Positions 16,100-24,267 of a DNA stretch of 59,670 nt are shown here, in pieces (positions within the stretch are counted from its first letter, which is position 1; each line of letters starts with the position of its first letter). The notes beneath the pieces were generated by a model. That model saw only the letters and a program-made list of their open reading frames with translations, did not search any database and was not told the origin of the DNA. The position numbers and the translations under genes are program-made. This DNA is from Actinomycetota bacterium (GTDB taxonomy: Bacteria > Actinomycetota > Acidimicrobiia > Spongiisociales > UBA11373), in the NCBI GenBank assembly GCA_020444505.1, contig JAHLKU010000010.1, positions 1 to 59,670 on the forward strand, read 5' to 3'.

Positions 16100-17311
16100 T
16101 CACCTCCCCGGCCGGGTGTTGTAGGAGGCGAGCGCCAGGCCGTCGGCGGCGGCGCGCACGTGGGTCACCTCGGTGTTGCCGGCCAGCGCCAGGTGGGAGC
16201 GGTTGTCGAACGGCAGGCCCACGAGGTCGGACGCCAGCGCCCGGATGGCGCCGCCGTGGCTGACCGCCGCCACGTGCCCGCCGGGGTGACGCCGGGCGAT
16301 GCCGGCCACCGCGTCGGCCATGCGTCGGCCCATGGCGGCCGCCGTCTCCCCGGTCCCGCCCCTGGGGAGGTCCTGGTCGTGGACATAGATCGCCTCGAAG
16401 CGCTCGGCGTCGATCTCCCTGATCCGGGCCGGGGCCAGGTCCTCCCACTCCCCGAAGTGCAACTCCTGCAGGCCGGGGACCACGGTGACCTCGACCCCGG
16501 AGGCCCCGGCGAGGGCGGCGGCGGTGTCCCGGGCGCGCTGCAGGTGGGACGAGTACACGTGGTCGAGGCCGTCGTAGGCGGCGGCGAGGCGCCGGGCCTG
16601 CGCCCTCCCCTCCTCGGTGAGAGCGCCGTCGGTGACCCCCTGCCACCGGCCGTCCACATTGGCCTCGGTCTCGCCGTGGCGGACCAGTGCGACGATGGCG
16701 CCGGACTCGTCGGGGTGGAGGGCGGTGCCCGTGTGCGTCGCGTCGTTGAACACCGCCAGCACCCGCCCGCCGTCCACCTCGAAGGTGGTCATCGCGGTGT
16801 TGCGGAGGCGGCCGACCCGGTGGTCCCGGCCGCGCAGACCGAGGTGGCGGGCGACGATGGAGTGGATCACGCCTCCGTGGGTGATGACCGCGACGCGGTC
16901 GCCGTCGTCGCACCGGGCGACCAGGGCGTCGAAGGCGGCGTCGATGCGGGCGGCCAGCGCCGAGGGGGTCTCCCCGCCCCCGAGCGGCACGTCCGCTCCG
17001 GCCCGGAGCGCGGCGCGCTCGTCGGGGTGGCGGGCCTCGATCTCATCGGAGGTGAGGCCCTCCCAGCCGCCCAGGTGGACCTCGCGCCACTGCGGGTCGA
17101 GTTCCGGGTCGAGGCCGGCGATCGCCGCCGTCTCCCGCACCCTGCCCAGGTCGGAGGCGACCACCAGGTCGAAGCGGCGCAGCGAGGGGCGGGCGCCGAG
17201 GTCGGCGGCCTGGCGGCGCCCCCGCTCGGTGAGCGGCGAATCCCCGTGGCCCTGCCAGACGTGGGCGACGTTGCCCTCGGTCTCGGCGTGTCGGATGAAC
17301 GTGATCTGCAT
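16100..17311 (-). CDS. Tandem histidine-phosphatase protein (two phosphoglycerate-mutase-like domains)
   Basis: 403 residues made of two complete branch-1 histidine phosphatase domains. Domain 1 (about 1-205) has RHAET with the catalytic His at residue 7 and THGGVIH. Domain 2 (about 206-403) has RHGETEAN and SHGGAIR. Each also has its second-site GGWEGLT or FGEWEDL block with the acid/base Glu. Single-domain relatives dephosphorylate small phosphoesters (phosphoglycerate mutase, CobC, GpgP). Both domains retain both catalytic histidines, so the duplication is not a catalytic/pseudo pair. Two bases separate it from the glycosyltransferase, suggesting a shared phospho-sugar or lipid task, for example a glucosyl-phosphoglycerate-like phosphatase, but this is inference. 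Confidence 0.87.
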   Translation of the reverse strand: MQITFIRHAETEGNVAHVWQGHGDSPLTERGRRQAADLGARPSLRRFDLVVASDLGRVRETAAIAGLDPELDPQWREVHLGGWEGLTSDEIEARHPDERAALRAGADVPLGGGETPSALAARIDAAFDALVARCDDGDRVAVITHGGVIHSIVARHLGLRGRDHRVGRLRNTAMTTFEVDGGRVLAVFNDATHTGTALHPDESGAIVALVRHGETEANVDGRWQGVTDGALTEEGRAQARRLAAAYDGLDHVYSSHLQRARDTAAALAGASGVEVTVVPGLQELHFGEWEDLAPARIREIDAERFEAIYVHDQDLPRGGTGETAAAMGRRMADAVAGIARRHPGGHVAAVSHGGAIRALASDLVGLPFDNRSHLALAGNTEVTHVRAAADGLALASYNTRPGR

Positions 17312-17393
17312 GTGGTCGCGCCTCGCGGTTCGACCGGAAGGCTAGACCCGCGGCGCGACCCGACGGCCGGGCCGGCCCCTCACCCGCCCGGCG

Positions 17394-17663
17394 TCAGTGC
17401 TGGTGCCGGTTGCGCCAGATGCAGGTGCCGATCGCCCCGAGGACGATGACGGCGGCGACGCCGACCCACGGCGCCACCGGCCCGGCGACCGCGATGGTCA
17501 CCATGACGATGGCCACCGCCACGGCGACGGCTGCGGCGAAGATCTGCAGACAGGCCCCGACGGCGAGGGCGCCGCACAGGACCCCGCAGACCCCGCGCCT
17601 GGCCGGGCTGTCGGTCGGGGCCGGACCCGCATCTCCCTTGGTGGGAAGGGCTTGGGTGTTCAT
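17394..17663 (-). CDS. Small putative membrane protein
   Basis: 89 residues from ATG 17663, with two hydrophobic helices (about residues 32-52 and 57-80) and two or three cysteines in the first helix region (GVCGVLCGALAVGACL). A TTG at 17684 would add seven residues. GGAGG lies only one base before the ATG, too close for good use. I do not recognise the family. It stands alone between the histidine phosphatase and the pyrophosphatase. Confidence 0.5.
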   Translation of the reverse strand: MNTQALPTKGDAGPAPTDSPARRGVCGVLCGALAVGACLQIFAAAVAVAVAIVMVTIAVAGPVAPWVGVAAVIVLGAIGTCIWRNRHQH

Positions 17664-17749
17664 GCCTCCACGATCCGACCCCAAGGAAATGCAATCAAGG
17701 GCACTTCGTCACAATTATCAGCCGGAACCGTGGAACGGGGCCGACGCGG

Positions 17750-17777
17750 GACGGGCCCGGCGGCTGCCGGGCCCGTC
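17750..17777 (-). terminator. 12-bp perfect GC hairpin after hppA
   Basis: Arms GACGGGCCCGGC and GCCGGGCCCGTC with a GGCT loop, 18 bases past the end of the pyrophosphatase gene. Very stable, but without a T-tract, so an actinobacterial-style hairpin terminator is inferred. Confidence 0.6.
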
Positions 17778-17795
17778 CACGTGCGAACGCAGGGC

Positions 17796-19877
17796 CTAGA
17801 TGAACGCCGAGGCGAACACCAGCGAGACGATGGTCATCACCTTGATGACGATGTTCATCGCCGGGCCGGACGTGTCCTTGAAGGGGTCGCCGATGGTGTC
17901 GCCCACCACCGCGGCCTTGTGGCCGTCGCTCCCCTTGCCGCCGTGGGCGCCCGCCTCGATGAACTTCTTGGCGTTGTCCCAGGCGCCTCCGGCGTTCGCC
18001 ATGAAGATCGCCAGCAGGAAGCCGGTCACCAGGGCGCCGGCGAGGAACCCGCCGAGCGCCTGCACGTCGATGAACCCGATGGTCAACGGCAGCGCCACGG
18101 CGAGGGCGCCCGGGATCACCATCTCGCGCAGCGCAGACGTGGTCGAGATGTCCACGCACTTGGCGTAGTCGGCGCGGGCCGACGGGTCGCCGTCGCGCAG
18201 GCCGGGGATCTCCCGGAACTGGCGGCGCACCTCTTCGATCATCTGGTTGGCCGCGCGGCCCACCGCCTTGATCGTCAGGGCGGCGAACAGGAACGGGAAC
18301 ATCGCACCGAGGAACAGGCCGATCGTGGTCTCCACCTGCACCAGGTCGATGACGGTCAGGCCGACCGCCTGCTTGAAGGCGAAGAACAGGGCGAGGGCGG
18401 TGACGGCCGCCGACCCGATCGCAAAGCCCTTCGCCACCGCGGCGGTGGTGTTGCCCAGCGAGTCGAGGGCGTCGGTGGCCTCCCGCACCTCGGCGGGGAG
18501 GTGCGCCATCTCGGCGATGCCTCCGGCGTTGTCGGCAATGGGCCCGTAGGCGTCCACCGACACGGTGATGCCCAGTGTGCTCAGCACGCCGATCGCCGCG
18601 ATGGCGATGCCGTAGATGCCGCCGCCGGTTGGCATGGCCAACTGGCCCGCCCAGTAGGCGCCTCCGATGCCGGCCGCCACCACGATGACCGAGAACGCCG
18701 CCGAGCGCATGCCGTCGGCGATGCCGGCCAGGACGACGGTCGCCGGGCCGGTCTCCGACTGGCGGGCGATCTCCTTGACCGGGCGGAAGTGATCGCTGGT
18801 GAAGTACTCCGACAGCCGCCCGATGATCAGCCCCACTGCGAGGCCGATCACCACGGCGATGAACAGGCCCCAGGGGTTGTCGAAGATCAGCTTGCCGGTG
18901 GCGTCGGTGGTGCCGCTCCAGTCGCCGAAGATCAGCCACACCAGGCCGGCGACGCCGCCCAGCGTGAGGATCGCCGCCCCGTAGGTGCCCCGGTTGAGGG
19001 CCGCCGCCAGACGGTTGCCCGACGGGCGCACCAGGAACGAGCCGATGATGGACGCCGCCATCCCGACCGCCGCCACGGCGAGCGGGAACACGATCAGTTC
19101 GAGTTCGAAGCCGGCGCCCAGGAACACGACCGCGGCGTAGGCGATGGGGGCGACCAGCGAGCCGACGTACGACTCGAAGAGGTCGGCGCCCATGCCGGCC
19201 ACGTCGCCGACGTTGTCGCCCACGTTGTCGGCGATCACCGCCGGGTTGCGCGGGTCGTCCTCGGGGATGCCGGCCTCCACCTTGCCCACCAGGTCGGCGC
19301 CGACGTCGGCGGCCTTGGTGTAGATGCCGCCGCCGACACGGGCGAACAGGGCGATCGACGAGCCGCCCAGGCCCACGGCGGTGATCACGCTGACGGCGTC
19401 GTCCACCTCGAGCCAGGTGTCGAACACCAGGTAGGCGAGCGCCAGGCCCAGCAGGCCGAGCCCGGCCACGGCGAAGCCCATGACGGCCCCGCCCCGGAAC
19501 GCCAGCGGCAGCGCCTCGCGGATGCCGCCCCGGCGGGCCGCCTCGGTCGTCCTGGCGTTGGCGGCGGTGGCGATCCGCATGCCGACGAAGCCGGCGGTCG
19601 CCGACAGCAGCGCGCCGAACACGTAGGCGACGGCGCCCCACCTGCCGTAGTCGAGGACGAAGAAGATCAGCAGCGCCATGGCCACCACGAACGCGGCGAC
19701 CCAGGTGTACTCACGGCGAAGGAACGCCATCGCGCCCTCGCGGATGGCGGCCGACAGTTCCTGCATGCGATCGTTGCCGGCGGGGGCCGCCAGCACTTGC
19801 CGGGCGTAGAAGAAAGCGAGCAGCAAGGCGGCCACGGCGGCGCCCGCTGCGATGTACGGCCAGATCACGGGATCCAC
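17796..19877 (-). CDS. hppA: Membrane-bound ion-pumping pyrophosphatase, K+-dependent type
   Basis: 693 residues with about 15-16 membrane helices. It hydrolyses PPi and pumps H+ and/or Na+ out of the cytoplasm. The catalytic block DVGADLVGKVEAGIPEDDPRNPAVIADNVGDNVGD is intact (about residues 192-230; shown in parts as DVGADLVGK and DDPRNPAVIADNVGDNVGD). The subclass motif reads GNTTAAVAKG, with Ala where K+-independent enzymes have Lys, so it should need K+. Whether it pumps H+ or Na+ cannot be read with confidence. GTG 19877 follows GGGAG by about nine bases, and a TATACT box lies at 19916-19921. The next genes upstream encode K+ uptake (trkH, trkA). Confidence 0.95.
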   Translation of the reverse strand: MDPVIWPYIAAGAAVAALLLAFFYARQVLAAPAGNDRMQELSAAIREGAMAFLRREYTWVAAFVVAMALLIFFVLDYGRWGAVAYVFGALLSATAGFVGMRIATAANARTTEAARRGGIREALPLAFRGGAVMGFAVAGLGLLGLALAYLVFDTWLEVDDAVSVITAVGLGGSSIALFARVGGGIYTKAADVGADLVGKVEAGIPEDDPRNPAVIADNVGDNVGDVAGMGADLFESYVGSLVAPIAYAAVVFLGAGFELELIVFPLAVAAVGMAASIIGSFLVRPSGNRLAAALNRGTYGAAILTLGGVAGLVWLIFGDWSGTTDATGKLIFDNPWGLFIAVVIGLAVGLIIGRLSEYFTSDHFRPVKEIARQSETGPATVVLAGIADGMRSAAFSVIVVAAGIGGAYWAGQLAMPTGGGIYGIAIAAIGVLSTLGITVSVDAYGPIADNAGGIAEMAHLPAEVREATDALDSLGNTTAAVAKGFAIGSAAVTALALFFAFKQAVGLTVIDLVQVETTIGLFLGAMFPFLFAALTIKAVGRAANQMIEEVRRQFREIPGLRDGDPSARADYAKCVDISTTSALREMVIPGALAVALPLTIGFIDVQALGGFLAGALVTGFLLAIFMANAGGAWDNAKKFIEAGAHGGKGSDGHKAAVVGDTIGDPFKDTSGPAMNIVIKVMTIVSLVFASAFI

Positions 19878-19915
19878 GGATACCCACTCCCGTTCGAGGA
19901 ATCGGAACGGTGCCG

Positions 19916-19921
19916 AGTATA
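19916..19921 (-). promoter_or_regulatory. TATACT -10 box upstream of hppA
   Basis: TATACT on the minus strand, 38 bases before the GTG at 19877; no clear -35 at 17 bases. Suggests hppA has its own promoter apart from trkAH. Confidence 0.45.
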
Positions 19922-19977
19922 GAAACCGGCCGGGAGGGCCCCGGCACCCTGCCCCGGGCCCGCCCCGGCACCGCCGG

Positions 19978-21426
19978 CTACTTGCGCCAGAGCTCCCGGG
20001 TGAGCAGCAGCAACACCGGGAAGATCTCGAGCCTCCCCACGATCATCAGCACCGACAGCAGCCACTTGCCCGCGGCCGGCACGGCCAGGTAGTTGCCGGA
20101 GGGCCCCACCTCGCCGAGGCCGGGGCCGATGTTGCCCAGCGCCGAGGCGACGGCGGACGCCGCCGTGCTCAGATGGATCGGGGAGCCGGCCTGGGAGAGG
20201 AACACCCCCAGGAACAGGATCCCCACGCCGAACAGGGCGACGTAGAAGAGGAAGAAGGACTGCACGCTCTCGACCACGCTGTCGGGCACCGGGTCCCTGC
20301 CGAGCCGGGTGACGAACACGCCGCGGGGGTGCATGATGCGTCGCAGGTCGTTGCGGGCGGCGCCCATCAGCACGCCCAGCCGGTAGGTCTTGACGCCGCC
20401 GGCGGTGGAGCCGGCCATGCCGCCGAGGAACATCAGCCCCACCACGGCGATCTGGAGCGCCACCGCCCACTGGCCGAAGTCGGCGGTGGCGAACCCGGTC
20501 GTGGTGACCAGCGACACCGCGGTGAACACCGCGTCGCGCACCGTGGTGGCGATCGCGCCGCCCCAGGTGCCGACGAGGAAGAACACCGAGGCGATGGCCA
20601 GGATCGACAGGTACACCCGGAACTCGGCGTTGCGGGCGTACTCGCCGGGACGCTGCAGCCCCCGGAAGTGAAGTGCGAAGGAGACGCCGGCCATCGCCAT
20701 GAAGGCGATCACCACCCATTGCGAGTAGGCGCTGAAGGCGCCGAGCGACCCGGCGTCGGTGCCGAACCCCCCGGTGGACATGGTGGTGAACGAGTGGGCG
20801 ATCCCGTCGAACACCGACATGTCGCCCACCGACAGCAGGATCGCCTCGACCGCGGTGAACCCGGCGTACACCCACCACAGGCGCTTGGCGGTCTCCCGGA
20901 ACCGGGGGGTGAGCCGGTCGGGCGTGGGGCCGGGCGACTCCGCCCTCGCCAGTTCGACCCCGCCGACGCCGAGCAGCGGCAGGATGGCCACCCCGAGCAC
21001 GATGATCCCCATGCCGCCCAGCCACTGCGTCTGCGCCCGCCACAGCAGGATGCCGTGCCCCAGCGCCGCCGGGTCGGGGACGATGGACGACCCGGTGGTG
21101 GTGAATCCCGCCGCGGTCTCGAAGAAGGCGTTGGTGGGCCCGTCGACCGCGCCGCTCAGCAGGTACGGCAGCGACCCGAACACCGCCACCGCGAACCACG
21201 ACAGCGCCACCGCGGCGAAGCCCTCCCGGGCCGACAGCTCGCCGGTCCTGCCGATCACCTTCCACGCCAGGACGCCGAAGAGGACCGAGATGCCTGCGCT
21301 GCCGGCCAGGGCGAGCGCGTCCCCGACCTCGCCGTAGCCGAGGGCGACGGCGGCCGGCACCAGCATCGACAGCCCGGCGGCGGTGACGACGGCGCCGACG
21401 ATGAGGACCAGATGCCGCCGGTGCAT
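19978..21426 (-). CDS. trkH: TrkH-family potassium channel/transporter subunit
   Basis: 482 residues of the SKT superfamily, four membrane-pore-membrane repeats. The first pore loop FFETAAGFTTTGSS (about residues 102-115) and three later loops (FTTMSTGGFGTDAG, SLVTTTGFATADFG, ALGNIGPGLGEVG) give the four selectivity-filter glycines. It forms the K+-translocating subunit with the TrkA gate encoded just upstream, three bases away, so the two are co-expressed. Length fits TrkH rather than the shorter KtrB. Confidence 0.93.
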   Translation of the reverse strand: MHRRHLVLIVGAVVTAAGLSMLVPAAVALGYGEVGDALALAGSAGISVLFGVLAWKVIGRTGELSAREGFAAVALSWFAVAVFGSLPYLLSGAVDGPTNAFFETAAGFTTTGSSIVPDPAALGHGILLWRAQTQWLGGMGIIVLGVAILPLLGVGGVELARAESPGPTPDRLTPRFRETAKRLWWVYAGFTAVEAILLSVGDMSVFDGIAHSFTTMSTGGFGTDAGSLGAFSAYSQWVVIAFMAMAGVSFALHFRGLQRPGEYARNAEFRVYLSILAIASVFFLVGTWGGAIATTVRDAVFTAVSLVTTTGFATADFGQWAVALQIAVVGLMFLGGMAGSTAGGVKTYRLGVLMGAARNDLRRIMHPRGVFVTRLGRDPVPDSVVESVQSFFLFYVALFGVGILFLGVFLSQAGSPIHLSTAASAVASALGNIGPGLGEVGPSGNYLAVPAAGKWLLSVLMIVGRLEIFPVLLLLTRELWRK

Positions 21427-21429
21427 GGC

Positions 21430-22758
21430 CTACCCGAACACCTTCTCCACGGCGGCGATCGCGTCCGGGAGGGTGATCAGGATGAGGTCGTCGTCGGGCT
21501 CGACCACGGTGGAGCCGTGGGGGATGAACGCTTCACCATCGCGGATGATGCCGCCGACGATGGCCGAACGGGGCAGGTTCACCTCGCGCAGCGTGAGGCC
21601 GGCGGCGGCGCTGCCGTGCCCCACCTCCATCTCGATGGCCTCGGCCGCGGTGTCCTGGAAGGTGGTGACCGACCGGATGCGGCCCCGCCGGACGAAGCGG
21701 AGGATCTCGTTCGCCGCCGCCAGGCGGCTCGACACGCCGGCGTCGATGCCGACCCCGGCGAGCAGGCCCACGAAGTCGAAGCGGTGGAAGCGGGCCACCG
21801 TCATCTCCACCCCCAGCGCCTTGGCCAGGAGGCAGGAGACGATGTTGATCTCGTCCCACCCGGTGAGCGCCAGCGCGGTGTCCACCGACTCGATGCCCTC
21901 GGCTTCCAGCACCTTGGGGTCGGTGGGGTCGCCGCACACCACCACCAGGCGGTTGCTGTGGGTGGCCAGCCGCCGGCACCGCTCGGCGTCGCTGTCGATG
22001 AGGATGGTGTGGATGCCCTCCTCCGCCAGGAGCCTGCCGGTCAGGGAGGCGAGCCTCGTGCCGCCCATCACCATCACCTTGCCGGGTTCGTGCACCTCCA
22101 CGCCCATCAACGCCAGTGCCTCGACCTGGTTGTCGCCGGTGGTCACCACCAGCACGTGGTCGCCGGGGCGGATCTCGGTGTCTCCCCTGGCGATGAGGGT
22201 CTCGCCGTTGCGGACCACGGCCGCCACGATCCACTCCCAGTTGGTGAGGTTCTCCCGCACCTGGGCGAGGGTGACCCCCGCCATCGGGGCGTCCTCCTGG
22301 ACGTAGCCGCCCAGCAGCACCAGGTTGCCGTCGGCGAACTCCACCACCTCGGAGACGCCGGTGCGGCGCACCAGTTCGAGCAACTCACGCGCCAGGGCGG
22401 CGCCGGGATCGATGATCAGGTCCACCCCGTTGATGCCGGGGCCGATACGGAGGGTCTCGTCCTCCACCCGGGCCACCTTGCGGGGCACCTGGTACTCGGC
22501 GGCGGCCTGGCAGGCGAGGATGTTCACGGCGTCGCTGTTGGTGACCGCGATGAGCAGCCCGGCCGACTCGATGCCGGCCTCCTCCAGGACGCGGCGGCTC
22601 GCCCCGTTCCCGTTGATGACGAGGCAGTCGATGGAGGTCTGCAGCTCGGCTGCCTTCTCCTCGTCGGCCTCGACGACGACGATGTCCTGACCTTCGACGG
22701 CCAGCCGCTCGGCCAGGTGATACCCGACGGCGCCGGCCCCCACGATGATGATCCGCAT
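21430..22758 (-). CDS. trkA: Trk system regulatory subunit TrkA (two RCK domains)
   Basis: 442 residues, the double-length form: two NAD(H)-binding RCK_N domains each followed by an RCK_C domain. The first Rossmann motif is IIIVGAGAVGYHLAERL (residues 2-18) with VVEADEEKAAEL; the second begins VMVMGGTRLASLTGRLLAEEG (about residue 225) and is degenerate at one glycine. It gates TrkH from the cytoplasmic face. The ATG at 22758 fits the Rossmann start; a TACCCT box lies 9 bases upstream, so the mRNA would have almost no leader. Divergent from nhaA. Confidence 0.93.
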   Translation of the reverse strand: MRIIIVGAGAVGYHLAERLAVEGQDIVVVEADEEKAAELQTSIDCLVINGNGASRRVLEEAGIESAGLLIAVTNSDAVNILACQAAAEYQVPRKVARVEDETLRIGPGINGVDLIIDPGAALARELLELVRRTGVSEVVEFADGNLVLLGGYVQEDAPMAGVTLAQVRENLTNWEWIVAAVVRNGETLIARGDTEIRPGDHVLVVTTGDNQVEALALMGVEVHEPGKVMVMGGTRLASLTGRLLAEEGIHTILIDSDAERCRRLATHSNRLVVVCGDPTDPKVLEAEGIESVDTALALTGWDEINIVSCLLAKALGVEMTVARFHRFDFVGLLAGVGIDAGVSSRLAAANEILRFVRRGRIRSVTTFQDTAAEAIEMEVGHGSAAAGLTLREVNLPRSAIVGGIIRDGEAFIPHGSTVVEPDDDLILITLPDAIAAVEKVFG

Positions 22759-22767
22759 GGACACGCC

Positions 22768-22773
22768 AGGGTA
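22768..22773 (-). promoter_or_regulatory. TACCCT -10 box for trkA
   Basis: TACCCT on the minus strand, nine bases before the trkA ATG, predicting a leader of only two or three bases. Confidence 0.35.
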
Positions 22774-22839
22774 GCGCCGCCGTCTGCGCCCCTCGCCGGA
22801 CGGAGACGCCCCGCGCACTCACTAGCCTGCGGACCGACC

Positions 22840-24222
22840 ATGAGCCAAGAGCCCCTCCATCGCACCTGGGTCCACTCGGACCGCACCATCCCGTCCCGCT
22901 TCGTCCGCCCGATCCTGCGCTTCACCCAGATCGAGGCCGCCGGCGGCATCGTCATGCTGGTCGCCGCCCTGGTCGCCATCGTCTGGGCCAACAGCGCATG
23001 GGGCGACTCGTACGCCCACTTCTGGGAGACCGAGATCAACCTGGAGATCGGTGCGTTCCACTTCCACGAGACGCTGGTGCACTTCGTCAACGACGGGTTG
23101 ATGGTCATCTTCTTCTTCGTGGTCGGTCTCGAGATCAAGCGCGAACTGGTGCTCGGCGATCTGCGCGACCCCAAGGCGGCCGCACTCCCCGCCCTCGGTG
23201 CGCTCGGCGGGATGATCGTCCCGGCCATCCTCTTCGTGATCATCGTGTCGGGCGCCGGCCACGGCGACGCGGTGCGGGGCTGGGGGATCCCGATGGCCAC
23301 CGACATCGCCTTCTCGGTGGGCGTCCTCTCGCTGCTGGGCCGCAGGGTGCCGGTGGGCGCCAAGCTGTTCATGCTCACCCTGGCCATCGTCGACGACATC
23401 GGGGCGATCCTGGTGATCGCCATCTTCTACACCGACCAGTTGCTGTTCGGGTGGCTCGGGCTGGCCCTCGCCGGGCTGCTCGTCACCTGGGTGGCCGGGA
23501 AGGTCGGCATCCGCTCGCTGGCGTTCTACGTGCCGCTCGGCGTGGCGACCTGGTACTTCCTGCTCGAGTCGGGGGTCCACGCCACCCTGGCCGGTGTCGC
23601 CCTCGGGTTCCTGACGCCGGCGTTCGCCTACTACACGGACGACGACTACCAGGAGCGTGCGGGCCGCCTGCTGCGCCGCCAGGAGTTCGACGCCCGCGCC
23701 CCGCGGGCGGCCGATCGCCTCGACTCCGACGCCCTCAGCATGTCGGCCATCGCCAGGGAGTCGGTGCCGCCCCTGAACCGGATCGAGCACGCTCTGCTGC
23801 CGTGGTCGTCCTTCGTGGTGGTGCCGGTGTTCGCGCTCGCCAACGCCGGCGTGGACTTCCGGGGCGTGAACCTGGGGGCAGCGCTCACTCACCCGGTCGC
23901 CCTCGGCGTGGCCGTGGGCCTGGTGGTGGGCAAGACCATCGGCATCAGCCTCTTCGCCTGGCTGGCCATCCGGCTCGGGATCGGGAAGATGCCGCGCCAC
24001 ACCGGGTGGCCGCACCTGATCGGGGTGGCCGCCGTGGCCGGGATCGGCTTCACCGTCGCGCTCTTCGTGACCGCCCTGGCGTTCGACCCCGGCGAGTTCG
24101 CCGACCGGGCCAAGACCGGCATCTTCCTCGGTTCGATCGTGGCCGGGATCATCGGGACCGCCTTCCTGCGCACCCGCAAGCCGCTGGCCGACCCGTCCGA
24201 GCCGCAGGGCGAGACCGTCTGA
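22840..24222 (+). CDS. nhaA: Na+/H+ antiporter NhaA
   Basis: 460 residues with 11-12 membrane helices. It exports Na+ (or Li+) in exchange for 2 H+. The paired aspartates that bind the ion are in LAIVDDIGAILVIAIFY (about residues 178-194), and the loop GLEIKRELVLGDLRDPKAAALPALGALGGM is typical of NhaA. The ATG at 22840 is the first start after the divergent trkA; a TAGCCT box lies 11 bases before it, so a very short leader is likely. Longer than the E. coli protein by about 70 residues through an acidic/Arg insert near residues 265-300 and a C-terminal tail. Confidence 0.95.
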   Translation: MSQEPLHRTWVHSDRTIPSRFVRPILRFTQIEAAGGIVMLVAALVAIVWANSAWGDSYAHFWETEINLEIGAFHFHETLVHFVNDGLMVIFFFVVGLEIKRELVLGDLRDPKAAALPALGALGGMIVPAILFVIIVSGAGHGDAVRGWGIPMATDIAFSVGVLSLLGRRVPVGAKLFMLTLAIVDDIGAILVIAIFYTDQLLFGWLGLALAGLLVTWVAGKVGIRSLAFYVPLGVATWYFLLESGVHATLAGVALGFLTPAFAYYTDDDYQERAGRLLRRQEFDARAPRAADRLDSDALSMSAIARESVPPLNRIEHALLPWSSFVVVPVFALANAGVDFRGVNLGAALTHPVALGVAVGLVVGKTIGISLFAWLAIRLGIGKMPRHTGWPHLIGVAAVAGIGFTVALFVTALAFDPGEFADRAKTGIFLGSIVAGIIGTAFLRTRKPLADPSEPQGETV

Positions 24223-24254
24223 GCCGGCGCCCGAACGGCCCCGGGGCCTGCAAC

Positions 24255-24260
24255 TACAGT
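24255..24260 (+). promoter_or_regulatory. TACAGT -10 box for leaderless LCP gene
   Basis: TACAGT, seven bases, ATG at 24268, with no Shine-Dalgarno sequence. Confidence 0.45.
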
Positions 24261-24267
24261 CGCCGCG

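Noticed and set aside
19852-22839. In-frame extension of nhaA by almost 1000 codons upstream
   Set aside because: The extension is antisense to trkH and trkA. NhaA starts at 22840, where homology-like sequence and a promoter-like box begin.
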